DNA from: Robiginitomaculum sp.
GTDB lineage: Bacteria; Pseudomonadota; Alphaproteobacteria; Caulobacterales; Maricaulaceae
Direction: 5' to 3'
Assembly: GCA_021776635.1 (NCBI GenBank)
Contig: JAJFFN010000004.1
Location: 29,457-93,456, forward strand
Length of the DNA stretch: 64,000 nt
Shown: in pieces, positions 63,971-64,000 of the stretch
Layout: the number at the start of each line of letters is the position of its first letter
Position numbering within the stretch: position 1 is the first letter of the stretch
The notes under the pieces: generated by a model
The model's database searches: none
What the model was told of the DNA's origin: nothing
Seen by the model: only the letters and a program-made list of their open reading frames with translations
Position numbers and translations under genes: made by a program

Positions 63971-64000
63971 ACGTAAGATATAGAAAACACACGTTATTTC

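Noticed and set aside
1..64000. tRNA, rRNA and CRISPR arrays
   Set aside because: I saw no cloverleaf-like segment with a CCA end, no rRNA-like stretch and no regularly spaced direct repeats.

Overview
The window looks like a chromosomal segment of a marine-type alphaproteobacterium, most plausibly in the Maricaulales/Hyphomonadaceae-Robiginitomaculum neighbourhood. This is inferred from gene content and order: a petABC cytochrome bc1 operon beside a divergent tRNA methyltransferase; lgt, an NDUFAF7-type methyltransferase and pgeF; an alphaproteobacterial RpoH; HdaA near purMN; lptFG-surA-pdxA-rsmA; and rpsF-rpsR-rplI divergent from fabD-fabG-acpP-fabF-mltG-yicC-gmk. No 16S or other RNA gene is present to confirm the placement. 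Base composition is moderate (mid-40s percent G+C by eye) with several A+T-richer patches. Coding density is high, and no stretch above 300 bases lacks a gene. I saw no tRNA, rRNA, CRISPR array, transposase or integrase.

Layout. 0.1-3.1 kb: two tandem DUF4139 envelope proteins. 3.2-7 kb (minus): prs, pgeF, an NDUFAF7-like methyltransferase and lgt, then ubiK (plus) and an alpha/beta hydrolase. 8.3-11 kb (minus): the cytochrome bc1 operon, ending in a clear intrinsic terminator. 11.1-18.8 kb: trmL, a DUF3089 hydrolase, two tandem DUF885 lipoproteins, a thioredoxin-fold protein, rpe and an ArsR/SRPBCC pair with a candidate double operator. 18.8-27.1 kb: an MFS transporter, a TerB/DnaJ protein, a CNT nucleoside transporter, an A+T-rich GAF-GAF-GGDEF-EAL protein followed by a broken second copy of the transporter 3' end, an SH3/DUF4189 secreted protein, and rpoH with a TTG start. 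27.1-30.2 kb: sulfate activation genes cysNC and an unusual HTH-CysD fusion, with two matching palindromic elements in the promoter region. 30.4-35.8 kb: rnd, an RluA-type pseudouridine synthase, hdaA, a DUF2066 protein, purM and purN.

35.9-41.2 kb is the most distinctive part. It is a five-gene island of Tad-pilus-like envelope proteins: two paralogous von Willebrand factor A proteins, a TadG-like protein and two TadE-like pseudopilins. There is no pilin, ATPase or secretin gene, and hairpins or palindromes sit in the intergenic gaps. 41.3-46.9 kb: ndk, an ABC-F ATPase, an unrecognised protein, an I78-like lipoprotein, holC and pepA. 47.1-52.6 kb: LPS transport (lptF, lptG), a SurA-like chaperone, pdxA and rsmA. 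52.6-58.6 kb: gmk, yicC, mltG and the fatty acid synthesis genes. 58.8-60.1 kb: three ribosomal protein genes. 60.2-64 kb: a sterol desaturase-family protein, a CoxE-like VWA protein, an FAD monooxygenase and a Kazal-domain lipoprotein with an unclear 5' end.

Most of the window is housekeeping. The parts that stand out are the HTH-CysD fusion with its putative operators, the twin-VWA Tad-like island with a cysteine-bracketed variable loop, the nupC remnant flanking the c-di-GMP enzyme, and the ArsR double operator. All start-codon revisions rest on visible Shine-Dalgarno spacing and overlaps, not on searches.
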